Assembly (NCBI GenBank): GCA_017860255.1
Contig: JAFNAR010000003.1
Location: 22,748 to 86,747, forward strand
Reading direction: 5' to 3'
Length of the DNA stretch: 64,000 nucleotides
Source of the DNA: Bacteroidota bacterium
GTDB lineage: Bacteria; Bacteroidota; Bacteroidia; Bacteroidales; P3
Shown: positions 16,417 to 25,536 of the stretch, piece after piece
Position numbering within the stretch: position 1 is the stretch's first letter
Layout: every line of letters starts with the position of its first letter
Program-made: the position numbers and the translations under genes
The notes under the pieces: generated by a model
Database searches by the model: none
What the model was told of the DNA's origin: nothing
Seen by the model: only the letters and a program-made list of their open reading frames with translations

Positions 16417-17172
16417 ATGATAAGAAAACAAATACCAAATTCAATAACCCTTCTTAATCTACTTTGTGGAATATTATCAATTTATACTTTGTATAATACA
16501 GAAAGTTTAATACTCCCTTCGCTATTTATTATAATTGGAGCTTTACTGGATTTTTGTGATGGGTTATCAGCAAGATTGCTTAAGGCATATTCTAATATTG
16601 GAAAAGAATTGGACTCACTTGCTGATGTAGTAACTTTTGGAGTTGCTCCAAGTTTAATTGTTGTTGATTTAATGCAGGAATTCTATATTTTTAGTCCAAT
16701 CTTATCTTCCTATCCTTTTGTTGTTTTTATCCCATTGTTAATGGCTTTGATGAGTGCATATAGATTGGCAAAATTTAATATTGACGAGAGACAAACATCT
16801 GGTTTTATTGGAGTTCCAACTCCTGCCAATGCTCTAATATGGCTGTCTCTACCTGTAATATATTATCTTGAATCAAATTCAATTCATCTTTGGGGATTAC
16901 CTCTTAGTGGTTTTTACACCAATATAACAGCAATTCTTCTAAATCCACTTGTGATTCTTTTTGGATCAATCTTAATGTCCTTCCTGCTTGTTGCAGAATT
17001 GCCATTATTTGCTCTAAAATTTAAAAACCTTAAATGGAAAGACAATAAAGAAAAGTTTATTTTTTTAATTCTTGCAATAATACTTATATTTGCATTTAAT
17101 TTATATGCAACACCAATAATAATTTTTGTTTATATACTTGAATCATTAATAATTAATATAATAAAGAAATGA
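16417..17172 (+). CDS. pssA: CDP-diacylglycerol-serine O-phosphatidyltransferase
   Basis: 251 residues, about seven membrane segments. The CDP-alcohol phosphatidyltransferase motif D-x2-D-G-x2-A-R-x8-G-x3-D-x3-D is complete: D45, D48-G49, A52-R53, G62, D66, D70. The N-terminal IPNSITLLNLLCGI is typical of the type II PssA found in Bacteroidota. It makes phosphatidylserine for phosphatidylethanolamine synthesis. Its stop overlaps the purS ATG by 4 bases, so the pair is translationally coupled. Confidence 0.95.
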   Translation: MIRKQIPNSITLLNLLCGILSIYTLYNTESLILPSLFIIIGALLDFCDGLSARLLKAYSNIGKELDSLADVVTFGVAPSLIVVDLMQEFYIFSPILSSYPFVVFIPLLMALMSAYRLAKFNIDERQTSGFIGVPTPANALIWLSLPVIYYLESNSIHLWGLPLSGFYTNITAILLNPLVILFGSILMSFLLVAELPLFALKFKNLKWKDNKEKFIFLILAIILIFAFNLYATPIIIFVYILESLIINIIKK

Positions 17173-17420
17173 AATTTAACGCAGAAATAGACGTAATGCC
17201 TCTTAAGGCTTTGTTAGACCCTCAAGGAAAAGCTGTAACTTCATCAATGGCAAACATTGGATTAGGACAAATAACTAATGTAAGAATAGGTAAACATATA
17301 ACTTTGGAAGTTGAAGCAAAATCAGAAAAAGAAGCACAAGAATTGGTTGATAAGGCATGTAAGGATCTTCTTCACAATCCAATAATGGAGCACTACGAAT
17401 TTAGATTAAGCCAAATTTAA
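17169..17420 (+). CDS. purS: Phosphoribosylformylglycinamidine synthase subunit PurS
   Basis: 83 residues, the size of PurS. The pattern is typical: an alpha/beta fold beginning KFNAEIDVMPLKALLDPQG, then VRIGKHITLEVEAKSEKEAQ and a C-terminal HYEFRLSQI. PurS joins PurL and PurQ to make FGAM in purine synthesis; neither partner gene is in this window. It overlaps pssA by 4 bases and precedes queA by 1 base. Confidence 0.88.
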   Translation: MKFNAEIDVMPLKALLDPQGKAVTSSMANIGLGQITNVRIGKHITLEVEAKSEKEAQELVDKACKDLLHNPIMEHYEFRLSQI

Positions 17421-17421
17421 G

Positions 17422-18639
17422 ATGATTGGCAAGTCATTAGACATTGCTATTAAAGACTTTGATTATGATTTGCCTTCTGAGAGAATTGCAAAATTCCCTC
17501 TTGAAGAGAGAGATAAAGCAAAGCTATTAGTATTAAATAAAGATGTAATTCAAGAGAAAACTTTTTTTGAATTACCTGATTTATTGGATAAAGATAGCTT
17601 ATTAATCTTTAATGAAACTAAGGTTGTTCATGCCCGTTTATTTTTTCAAAAAACAACTGGTTCAATAATTGAAATTTTTTGTCTTGAACCAACTTCTCCA
17701 AATGAAATACAAATTGCCATGGCTCAAAAAGGAGAAGGGTATTGGCTTTGTTTTATTGGAAACAACAAAAAGTGGAAAGAAGATTCTTTATCTAAAACCA
17801 TAATTCATAATGGTAAAGAAATTACTCTAAGTGCAAAAAGAGAAAGCCAAAAGGATAATGCTTGGATAGTTAAATTCACTTGGACTAAAGAGTACTCTTT
17901 TGCTGAAGTCCTTTCAATTATGGGAGTTATTCCCTTGCCACCATATCTTAATCGTGAGGCGACAAATGAAGATAATGAGGATTATCAAACCATATATGCA
18001 AAGCAAGAAGGCTCTGTTGCATCACCAACTGCTGGATTACATTTTACTGATAAAACTTTTGAGGATTTAAAGAAAAAGCAAATTGCTTCTGACTTTATAA
18101 CTCTTCATGTTGGGGCAGGGACTTTTAAACCAGTAAGTTCTGAACTAATTATAGATCATGTTATGCACGCCGAAAAGGTGGCAATTCCAAAACAAGTTAT
18201 CCAAAACTTGATTGAACATCTGGATAAAAAAATAATTTGTGTTGGGACTACATCTGTTCGTACAATAGAAAGTCTTTACTGGCATGGAGTAAAGCTTATT
18301 GAGAATAAGAATGAGGATATTGAAATTGATATTTCTCAATGGGAGCCTTACCAAAAAGAAGAAAACATTACTCCAAGACAAGCTTTGGAAGCAATTGTGG
18401 ATAGGATGAATAAAGAGAATGTTGATTTACTTTGTGGCCAAACTCAAATTATTATTGCTCCAACCTACAAATACAGAATTGTGAAGGCTGTTGTGACAAA
18501 TTTTCACCAACCAAAAAGCACTTTACTACTTTTAGTTTCAGCTTTGATTGGAGATAAATGGAAAGATTGTTATAAATTTGCCTTAGAAAATAATTTTAGA
18601 TTTCTTTCCTTTGGAGATGCTTGTTATTTTGAACCTTAA
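17422..18639 (+). CDS. queA: S-adenosylmethionine:tRNA ribosyltransferase-isomerase
   Basis: 405 residues; the QueA signature is clear: FDYDLPSERIAKFPLEERDKAKLLVL at the N-terminus, LIFNETKVVHARL, MGVIPLPPYLNRE near residue 174, YAKQEGSVASPTAGLHFT, and the C-terminal TNFHQPKSTLLLLVSALIG. It makes epoxyqueuosine in the tRNA wobble position. It is longer than the E. coli enzyme because of loops near residues 270-330. It belongs to the pssA-purS-queA group. Confidence 0.96.
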   Translation: MIGKSLDIAIKDFDYDLPSERIAKFPLEERDKAKLLVLNKDVIQEKTFFELPDLLDKDSLLIFNETKVVHARLFFQKTTGSIIEIFCLEPTSPNEIQIAMAQKGEGYWLCFIGNNKKWKEDSLSKTIIHNGKEITLSAKRESQKDNAWIVKFTWTKEYSFAEVLSIMGVIPLPPYLNREATNEDNEDYQTIYAKQEGSVASPTAGLHFTDKTFEDLKKKQIASDFITLHVGAGTFKPVSSELIIDHVMHAEKVAIPKQVIQNLIEHLDKKIICVGTTSVRTIESLYWHGVKLIENKNEDIEIDISQWEPYQKEENITPRQALEAIVDRMNKENVDLLCGQTQIIIAPTYKYRIVKAVVTNFHQPKSTLLLLVSALIGDKWKDCYKFALENNFRFLSFGDACYFEP

Positions 18640-18686
18640 GGAATAAGGAATAATGTGTAATTAGAAATTAAATAGAATATTATACT

Positions 18687-19391
18687 ATGAAGTACAAGAG
18701 AATTTTATTAAAACTTAGTGGAGAATCCCTAATGGGAGAACAAGATTATGGAATATCTCCTGAAATGCTTTCTCAATATGCTCAAGAGATTAAGCAAGCA
18801 AAAGAAAAAGGATGTGAAATTGCAATTGTAATTGGAGGAGGAAATATATTTAGAGGTTTGCAAGGTGCTTCAAAAGGGATGGATAGAGTGCAAGGCGATT
18901 ATATGGGAATGTTGGCAACAATAATCAATTCAATGGCCTTGCAGGGAGAATTGGAAAAACAGGGAGTAAAGACAGAATTGCTCTCAGGTCTTACAATTGA
19001 ACCAATTTGCAAGGAACAATCTCGTAAACGTTCTAAGGATGCAATGAAAGAAGGCAAGGTAGTTATTGTTGGTGGAGGAACTGGAAATCCATATTTTACA
19101 ACCGATACAGCTTCAGCCTTAAGAGCAATTGAAATTGAAGCTGATGTTATTTTAAAAGGAACAAGAGTTGATGGTGTTTATACTGCAGACCCTGAAAAAG
19201 ACCCAACAGCCACCAAATATTCAGAGCTAAGTTTTCAAGAAGCTTTAATGAAGCAATTAAAAATTATGGACTTGACTGCCTTTGCACTTTGTCAAGAAAA
19301 TAATCTTCCAATTTATGTTTTTGATATGAACCAAAAAGGCAATCTCCTAAAGGTTGTTATGGGCGAACATATTGGAACGATAGTTAAATAG
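18687..19391 (+). CDS. pyrH: UMP kinase
   Basis: 234 residues, normal length. Amino-acid-kinase fold with KRILLKLSGESLMGE at the N-terminus, IVIGGGNIFRG for ATP binding, GTGNPYFTTDTASALRA for UMP and the TADPEKDP loop near the C-terminus. It phosphorylates UMP for nucleotide synthesis. Spacing of 47 bp from queA allows a shared or own promoter. The 198 bases after it, up to the promoter at 19590, hold only scattered short inverted words (AAGTCC/GGACTT) that I cannot assign. Confidence 0.96.
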   Translation: MKYKRILLKLSGESLMGEQDYGISPEMLSQYAQEIKQAKEKGCEIAIVIGGGNIFRGLQGASKGMDRVQGDYMGMLATIINSMALQGELEKQGVKTELLSGLTIEPICKEQSRKRSKDAMKEGKVVIVGGGTGNPYFTTDTASALRAIEIEADVILKGTRVDGVYTADPEKDPTATKYSELSFQEALMKQLKIMDLTAFALCQENNLPIYVFDMNQKGNLLKVVMGEHIGTIVK

Positions 19392-19589
19392 AATAAAAAA
19401 CTATCTATTAATTTCTCTTTTTTAAATTAAGCAAGGACTTATTGAAAATTAAGTGCCGACTTTTTCAAAAAAAGTCCCATTTATTTTTGCTTAAGTCTCG
19501 TTTAATTTTATCTATGCTAAGTCCTATTTTTCTCAAGATAGGGTATTAGAGATTTATAATAAAATAATGTAGACTAAATTTATAACTGT

Positions 19590-19621
19590 TTTGGAGGTTA
19601 CAGTTATTTTACTTATTTTTG
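19590..19621 (+). promoter_or_regulatory. Bacteroidota promoter for the C69 dipeptidase
   Basis: TTTG (19590-19593), 20-base spacer, TATTTTTG (19614-19621). It overlaps an in-frame TTG at 19619, which argues that this TTG is not the start and that ATG 19670 is. Confidence 0.8.
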
Positions 19622-19669
19622 CCAATTCTAAATGAAAAAATTCAATTAAATAAAAACCTAAAAACGAAG

Positions 19670-21457
19670 ATGAAGAGAGTTAAAAACTTATTCAAGGCGA
19701 TGTTAGCTACTGTTTTAGTAGCATCATCAGTTTCATCTTTTGCTTGCACAAATTTCCTAATTACAAAAGGTGCTTCAAAAGATGGCTCAACAATGATTAC
19801 TTATGCAGCAGATTCACATGTACTATATGGTGAACTATACTATAATGCTGCAGCAAACTATCCTGCAGGTACAATGATTCAAGTTGTTGATTGGGATTCA
19901 GGGAGAAAATTAATAAAGATACCACAAGTAGCACATACCTATACTACAGTTGGAAACTCAAATGAATGGGGTGTATCAATTACTGAAACTACTTATGGTG
20001 GACGTTTAGAACTTGAAGATACAACAGGAGGAATTGATTATGGTTCTTTAATGTTTTTAACCCTTCAAAGAGTTAAAACTGCAAGAGAAGCTATTAAACA
20101 AATTGCAGAATGGGTTGAAATGTATGGATATGCTTCAGAAGGAGAATCCTTATCAATTGCAGACGCAAATGAAGTATGGATTTTAGAAATAATTGCAAAA
20201 GGACCCAATCCTGGAGTAAAGACAAATGAAAAAGGAGAAATAGTAAAAGATAAAAAAGGGAATCCAGTAATAAATAAGAATTTAAGAAAAGGAGCGGTAT
20301 GGGTTGCAATGAGAGTTCCTGATGGATATATTTGTGGACATGCAAACCAAGCTCGTATAACAACTTTTCCTCAAGAAGTAAAGAAAAGCTTTAAATCAAT
20401 ATCATCAAAGAACTTAAAAGAAATATTTCGTCCAGAAGTTGAAGTAGTATATGCTGCTGATGTAATTGAATTTGCTCGTAATAAAGGATATTTTAATGGA
20501 CAAGATAAGGATTTTTCTTTCTCTGATACTTATGCACCTCTTACATTTAGTGGAGCAAGAGGATGCGAAGCAAGAGTTTATGCTGCTTTTCTTCGTTGCA
20601 ATAAATCAATGAAAGAATATGAAGACTATGCAATGGGCTATAATTTAACACACCGTATGCCTCTTTGGATAAAACCTGAAAATAAATTATCTGTTAAAGA
20701 TGTTATGGAACTAATGAGAGATCATTACGAAGGCACACCAATGGATATGACAAAAGATATTGGAGGAGGACCATTCAACTGCCCTTACCGTTGGAGACCA
20801 ATGGGATTTGAAGTAAATGGACAACAATATGTACACGAAAGAGCAACATCAACTCAACAAACAGGATTTTCAATAGTTGCACAAGCAAGAAGCTGGATGC
20901 CAGAAGGAGCAAAAGGAATACTATGGTTTGGAGTAGATGATACTTATTCTACAGTTTATATGCCTATATATACCAACATCTCAAGAGTTCCTGAAAACGT
21001 TAGACAAGGAAATGGAAATATGGTAACATATTCAGAAACTTCTTTATTCTGGTTATTCAATCAGGTTTCTAACTTTACATATTCAAGATATTCTGATATG
21101 ATTGTTGATGTTAGAGCAAAACAAGCTGAATTGGAAGATCAATTTATTAAAGATGTTGAAGAATTAGACAGCAAGATTAAAGGACTTTCTTCAGAAGAAA
21201 TGAGAAATGATATTACAAAATTCTCAGTTGAAAGAGTTGATAAAACATTTAGAACTTGGAAGAAACTTAATCAATATCTAATTGTTAAGTATATGGATGG
21301 AAACGTTAAAAAGGAAAAAGATGGTAAGTTTACTGAAAGCAAGTATCGTCAAGGACAAAATGAGTTTCCAATGCAAAACCCTTATAACAAGAAATGGTTA
21401 GAAACAATAGTTAAAGACCATGGAGATGTAATTAAAGTTCCAGCTGAAAAGAAGTAA
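19670..21457 (+). CDS. Secreted C69-family dipeptidase
   Basis: 595 residues from ATG 19670. A signal peptide is followed directly by CTNFLITKGASKDGSTMITY; in the C69 (PepD) family this Cys (residue 26) becomes the N-terminal nucleophile after processing. Other family blocks are WGVSITETTYGG, EWVEMYGYASEGESLSIADANEVWILE, the NQARIT strand and GGPFNCPYRW. The protein is probably a periplasmic or exported peptidase feeding on peptides. A very strong terminator follows. It has its own promoter and is monocistronic. Confidence 0.93.
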   Translation: MKRVKNLFKAMLATVLVASSVSSFACTNFLITKGASKDGSTMITYAADSHVLYGELYYNAAANYPAGTMIQVVDWDSGRKLIKIPQVAHTYTTVGNSNEWGVSITETTYGGRLELEDTTGGIDYGSLMFLTLQRVKTAREAIKQIAEWVEMYGYASEGESLSIADANEVWILEIIAKGPNPGVKTNEKGEIVKDKKGNPVINKNLRKGAVWVAMRVPDGYICGHANQARITTFPQEVKKSFKSISSKNLKEIFRPEVEVVYAADVIEFARNKGYFNGQDKDFSFSDTYAPLTFSGARGCEARVYAAFLRCNKSMKEYEDYAMGYNLTHRMPLWIKPENKLSVKDVMELMRDHYEGTPMDMTKDIGGGPFNCPYRWRPMGFEVNGQQYVHERATSTQQTGFSIVAQARSWMPEGAKGILWFGVDDTYSTVYMPIYTNISRVPENVRQGNGNMVTYSETSLFWLFNQVSNFTYSRYSDMIVDVRAKQAELEDQFIKDVEELDSKIKGLSSEEMRNDITKFSVERVDKTFRTWKKLNQYLIVKYMDGNVKKEKDGKFTESKYRQGQNEFPMQNPYNKKWLETIVKDHGDVIKVPAEKK

Positions 21458-21497
21458 TAATAATATCTTAAAGTGAATAATAACTAAATAAATATTT

Positions 21498-21542
21498 ATA
21501 TGGGAAAGATGAGAATACATTCTCTTCTTTCCCATATTTTTT
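21498..21542 (+). terminator. Intrinsic terminator after C69 dipeptidase
   Basis: Long stem: ATATGGGAAAGA (21498-21509) with TCTTTCCCATAT (21526-21537) and an inner GAGAA/TTCTC, followed by TTTTT. Confidence 0.85.
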
Positions 21543-21547
21543 AATGT

Positions 21548-21904
21548 ATGGCAAAAGGAAAACAATTAATAGGTATATTTCTTTTAATACTTTACATCTT
21601 TTTCTATGCAGGTGCAAACTTGCAGCCACATACCCATATTGTTGATGGAGTAACAATAGTGCACTCCCACTTTTCTAAAGACACACTTCCCTTTGCTAAT
21701 CACAAAACAACCCATACACACAAAACATCTGAGATTAATCTAATCCACGATTTCAATATTTCTCTTTATTTCATTGTCTTTATTGCAATTTCTCTAAGAA
21801 TTATTGCTCAAAAACCAATAAAGATTGTTGTTGAAAGAGAAATACTTATTCCTTTAAAGTCCTATCTTTATAATCCTTGTTTAAGGGCTCCCCCAATTTC
21901 TTAG
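21548..21904 (+). CDS. His-rich small membrane-anchored protein
   Basis: 118 residues. An N-terminal membrane segment (residues 7-22), a His-rich external region (QPHTHIVDGVTIVHSH near 27-42, HKTTHTHKT near 56-64), a second membrane segment (73-90) and a short C-terminal tail. Proteins of this layout often sit upstream of TonB-dependent receptors in Bacteroidota, and the His clusters suggest zinc or another metal. Here the next gene is a TonB-dependent receptor, truncated. The ATG overlaps the terminator region of the dipeptidase, so an own promoter is needed; none is evident. Confidence 0.65.
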   Translation: MAKGKQLIGIFLLILYIFFYAGANLQPHTHIVDGVTIVHSHFSKDTLPFANHKTTHTHKTSEINLIHDFNISLYFIVFIAISLRIIAQKPIKIVVEREILIPLKSYLYNPCLRAPPIS

Positions 21905-22117
21905 TTTTATTTAATGTCAAATAAGACTTATTTTTTGACATAATTCTAATTAGAAACAATTAACTATTTACTTATTTTGAGATTACTCTATTCTAATCAA
22001 TAGGATAGAATGATTGTATAATAGTGTCTTTTCTTTTTAGATAATTCTTAAACACAAATCCTTCTTAATAATAGTTGGGTTTGATAGGTTAATCAAATAA
22101 AACAAACAAGAAATCAA

Positions 22118-23320
22118 ATGAAACAAGTTATATTTTTTGCAATATTATTTGCAAGCATAATGGTCTATGCATCTCCCACAATTAAAAAAGATGACGATAA
22201 AGCAAACATAGAAGGGCATATTTTTGATGCCAAAATAAAAACTCCAGTAGAATATGTATCAATTGGAATTAAAGGAACCTCCATTGGAACAGTAAGTGAT
22301 ATTAATGGTAACTTTATTATGAGGGGACTAAAACCAGGAAAGTATGTTTTAGTCTTTACATGTGTTGGTTATCAGAAAATAGAAAAGGAAGTTTTAGTTT
22401 CAAAAGAAAATACCGAGCATGTTCATATTGAAATGCAAGAGGCTAAAAAACTAATAGACGAAATTGTTGTGTCTGCCAACAGGGTGGAAACTTCTCGAAA
22501 AGAAGCTCCAATAATTGTAAATGTACTATCCGATAAAACCTTCCAGCAATCAAATGCACAAGATGTATCTCAAGCTCTTCCTTTTCAAAGTGGGGTTAGA
22601 GTTGAGTATAATTGTCAAAACTGTGGATTCCCTCAAGTAAGAATTAATGGAATGGAAGGGCCATACTCACAAATTCTAATTGATTCAAGAGCCATAATGT
22701 CATCTTTGGGTGGTGTTTATGGTTTGGAGCAAATTCCAGTTAATATGATTGACAGGATTGAGGTTGTAAAAGGAGGGGCTTCAGCTCTTTTTGGCTCAAA
22801 TGCAATTGCTGGAACAATAAATATAATAACAAAAGAACCAGTAAATCCTTCATATTCCATTTCCACTGACCTTAGTTCAATAGGGATGAAATCTTATGCT
22901 CAAAATTTTAATTCAAATGCAGTAGTTATAAGTAAGGAAGGCAAGGCTGGAGCTTCTTTTTATCAAACCTTCAGGAAAAGAAATCCTTTTGATTATGATA
23001 ATGATGGGTTTTCTGAAATAGGTAAATTGGATGTGTTTTCCTTTGGCACAAAAAGCTTCTTTAAAATCAATAACAAAAACAAAATAACCTTAGAATACCA
23101 CACTACCAAAGAAACAAGAAGAGGAGGGGATATGTTTGAATTTCAACCTCACCTGAGTAATATTTGCGAAATGACAGATCATAAGATTCATTCGGGAGGT
23201 TTAAGTTATGATTACATAAGTTTGGATGCTAAAAATCATTATTCCGTTTATGCTTCAGGACAATATATTGACAGAGATTCCTATTATGGCTCAAATCAAG
23301 ACCCAAAATATATTAAATAA
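22118..23320 (+). pseudogene. TonB-dependent receptor, C-terminally truncated
   Basis: 400 residues: signal peptide (1-19), a CarboxypepD_reg-like domain (about 30-110, EGHIFDAKIKTPVEYVSIGIKG and TVSDINGNFIMRGLKPGKY), then a plug domain (about 120-230, with DEIVVSANRVETSRKEAP, RINGMEGPYSQILIDSR, IEVVKGGASALFGSNAIAGTIN). Only about 170 residues of beta-barrel follow before the stop at 23318, where related receptors have about 400 or more. The stop lies inside a 35-bp inverted repeat. Such receptors import metals or small ligands across the outer membrane; the His-rich protein upstream hints at a metal. Without the rest of the barrel it should not be functional. A real deletion or an assembly fault are both possible. 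Confidence 0.85.
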
Positions 23321-23378
23321 AAAGATGCGCATCTTTCACTATAAAAGATGTGCATCTTTTTATTTAATATATTTTGGG
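23302..23378. repeat. 35-bp inverted repeat at the TonB receptor breakpoint
   Basis: Arms 23302-23336 and 23344-23378 are reverse complements apart from one position (G-U in RNA), with a 7-base loop. The inner part is made of two AAAGATGYGCATCTTT palindromes and runs of T, so it could also terminate transcription. The left arm contains the last codons and stop of the truncated receptor. Confidence 0.9.
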
Positions 23379-23623
23379 GATTGGAGTTTGATTTCCAGAA
23401 AATGGGTTTAGGATAAATAGTCCTAAATAAACCTAATGAATGGTTTACTTTTGCAAATATACGAAATTATTTTGAATAGGAGATTCTATTTCTTCAATAA
23501 TTATTTACCCATTTGCAATTTTATCCTTTATTCCTAATTTTAGGATGCATAAGATAAAGAATATTATATAAACATAAATAGTTCATATATTTACTACTTA
23601 TTTTTTACAGTCTTAAATCAATT
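23379..23623. other. Intergenic stretch without a supported gene
   Basis: AT-rich, no open frame worth reporting. A -7-like TACTTTTG occurs at 23446-23453 on the plus strand but has no gene close behind it. It may be a remnant of receptor-locus sequence. Confidence 0.5.
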
Positions 23624-23631
23624 TATTTTTG
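23624..23631 (+). promoter_or_regulatory. Promoter -7 element upstream of glutathione peroxidase
   Basis: TATTTTTG matches TAnnTTTG; a weak -33 (TTTT) lies 19 bases upstream. It is 84 bases before the peroxidase ATG. Confidence 0.45.
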
Positions 23632-23714
23632 CCTTCAACAATAAAAAAATATGTTTTGATGTTATTAGATTATAAATAATTTATAATAGTAATAATTTAA
23701 TAAAGAAAATAATT

Positions 23715-24263
23715 ATGGGAATGATACACCAATTTAAGATGAAGGCAATTAATGGTCAAATGATTGACTTTGCCCAATATGAAAATAAAGTTCTTTTGAT
23801 TGTAAACACTGCAAGTAAATGTGGTTTTACAGGTCAGTATGAAGGATTAGAAGAGTTGAATGAGAAATATGCTGATAAAGGTTTAGTTGTTTTGGGATTT
23901 CCTTGCAACCAATTCCTTTCTCAAGAGCCAGCAGTTGATGGAGAAATTGCAGAGTTTTGCAGTATAAATTTTGGAGTTAGTTTTCAAATGTTCTCAAAGA
24001 TTGATGTAAATGGAGAAAATGCTCCTGAAATATATAAATATTTGAAAGTTCAAGCACCTTTTGAAGGTTTCCCAAATAAAGAGATTGGAGAAAAATTATC
24101 AGGTATTTTGAAAGAAAATTCTCCTGAATTTTTAGAAGGAAACGAAATCAAATGGAATTTCACTAAGTTTTTAGTGTCAAAAGATGGAAGCAAAATCAAA
24201 CGTTTTGAATCATCTGTTACACCAAAAGAGTTAGAAAAAGATATTGAAGAGTTTATTCTTTAG
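23715..24263 (+). CDS. Glutathione/thioredoxin peroxidase
   Basis: 182 residues, typical GPx length. The peroxidatic Cys is C36 in NTASKCGFTGQY, with the Gln of GFPCNQF (about Q67) and the WNFTKFLV motif near the C-terminus completing the usual catalytic set. It is a Cys form, not selenocysteine, and in bacteria such enzymes usually use thioredoxin. The gene is monocistronic and its 3' end overlaps that of the convergent minus-strand gene by 11 bases. Confidence 0.95.
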   Translation: MGMIHQFKMKAINGQMIDFAQYENKVLLIVNTASKCGFTGQYEGLEELNEKYADKGLVVLGFPCNQFLSQEPAVDGEIAEFCSINFGVSFQMFSKIDVNGENAPEIYKYLKVQAPFEGFPNKEIGEKLSGILKENSPEFLEGNEIKWNFTKFLVSKDGSKIKRFESSVTPKELEKDIEEFIL

Positions 24264-25533
24264 GTTTTCGAAGCATAATCTCCATGTCTTTTTTCATAAT
24301 GATTGTGCCTCGTTTATCTAATTTGTAAGGTTTTAACCAACCGCCCAAAGCTCTAAAAGCTCCTGGCTCACCTTCTTTTGCGGGATAAAAGTAATTGGAC
24401 ATTTCATCTTCAGTTACTTTTTTCCCTACATATATAGTGTCTAATTGGAAAGCAGTGAAGTTCCCAATAATTGCTTCAAGTTTTGTTTCTCTATCTTTAT
24501 CTTTTGTTGTAGGAACAGCTTTGTATTCCCAAGTTCCGTTTGGATTATATGTTCTTGCGAAGAATTTAAGACGAGCTTCGTTTTGTTGCATTTCCAATGG
24601 AAGACGTATAGTTATTTCTGGCTTGTAATTTTCTTTTAGTTTACAAGATTCATAGTTAGGTTGACGGTTCGATTTAACTACAAAATAACCAGCCTTAAGA
24701 ATAAATTGTCTTTTATGTGGAACTAAAGAATAGTTATTTGTTATTTCTTCAAAAGAAACATAGTCTTCAAAACTAAGATCCATTTGAGCATCTATTGTAT
24801 CTTTAGTGTGAGTTAAACTGCCTAATGCTCCTTTTGGCATTTTTAGCATTGACATATTATTAGTCATTAAAGTTGTGTCTTGCATAGGGAAGTAGTAATC
24901 GTTGAATTTGCCTAAGGCTTCTTCAGGATTATTTTCAACAAGAATATATGCTTTACTTGTTAGGTCGATTCCGTTTATTGTTTTTTCTGCTTGAGGTTTA
25001 CCATTAAGATTTATCCATTTGAAATCGAAAGGCATCTTATATTTAATAACGCATTCTGTTTCTCCATCGCAAGAGTGGTAATATTTGCTTGGTGTTCTTC
25101 TCACAATGTATTCGGTTCCTTCTCTTGAAGAAAAGTAGTCAAAAACTCTTATTGCTCTCTCTCTTGCTAAAGTAGTACTTTGTTCAGATATGGCTTGGCT
25201 ATCGTCATAACCTATTATGGTTATTTTGTAGAATTTGCCATTTTCTTGGTCGAAAGCTAATTTATAGACACTATCCAAAATATCCAATCCGTCTTTAGTG
25301 TAGGTATATTGTCCTTGTTCAAAACAAATGAATGCTTCAAACTTATCTGGATATTGTTTTTGAGGAGCAACACCACGTTGTGTTCTTTGACGAGGCATGG
25401 TAGGGAGGATTATTTTAGAGCAAGACATTGTTGCTTTTTCTCTTGTTTGAGTATTTGCAACATTTGGTTTGGGTTGAGCCATAAGACTCATAGCAAACAT
25501 CATTAAAACTAAAGAAAGGATTAGTTTTTTCAT
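24253..25533 (-). CDS. Exported protein of unknown function, OmpA-like segment
   Basis: 426 residues with a signal peptide (1-19, ending SLMAQ). A central segment (about 95-140: YTKDGLDILDSVYKLAF, KITIIGYDDSQAISEQSTTLARERAIRVFDYF) has the character of an OmpA/MotB-like domain, in which a periodic strand is followed by an S-x-x-R-A-x-x-V motif. The rest has no recognised family. It starts 3 bp after the MoxR gene stop and is the last gene of the guaB-PPIase-MoxR group, so it may serve envelope biogenesis. Function not assigned. Confidence 0.75.
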   Translation of the reverse strand: MKKLILSLVLMMFAMSLMAQPKPNVANTQTREKATMSCSKIILPTMPRQRTQRGVAPQKQYPDKFEAFICFEQGQYTYTKDGLDILDSVYKLAFDQENGKFYKITIIGYDDSQAISEQSTTLARERAIRVFDYFSSREGTEYIVRRTPSKYYHSCDGETECVIKYKMPFDFKWINLNGKPQAEKTINGIDLTSKAYILVENNPEEALGKFNDYYFPMQDTTLMTNNMSMLKMPKGALGSLTHTKDTIDAQMDLSFEDYVSFEEITNNYSLVPHKRQFILKAGYFVVKSNRQPNYESCKLKENYKPEITIRLPLEMQQNEARLKFFARTYNPNGTWEYKAVPTTKDKDRETKLEAIIGNFTAFQLDTIYVGKKVTEDEMSNYFYPAKEGEPGAFRALGGWLKPYKLDKRGTIIMKKDMEIMLRKPKE

Positions 25534-25536
25534 AAC

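Noticed and set aside
19619..19669. TTG start for the C69 dipeptidase
   Set aside because: It overlaps the -7 element of a good promoter, and ATG 19670 gives a proper signal peptide.
23226..23411. Plus-strand frame crossing the 35-bp inverted repeat
   Set aside because: It is out of frame with the receptor and has no protein-like features.
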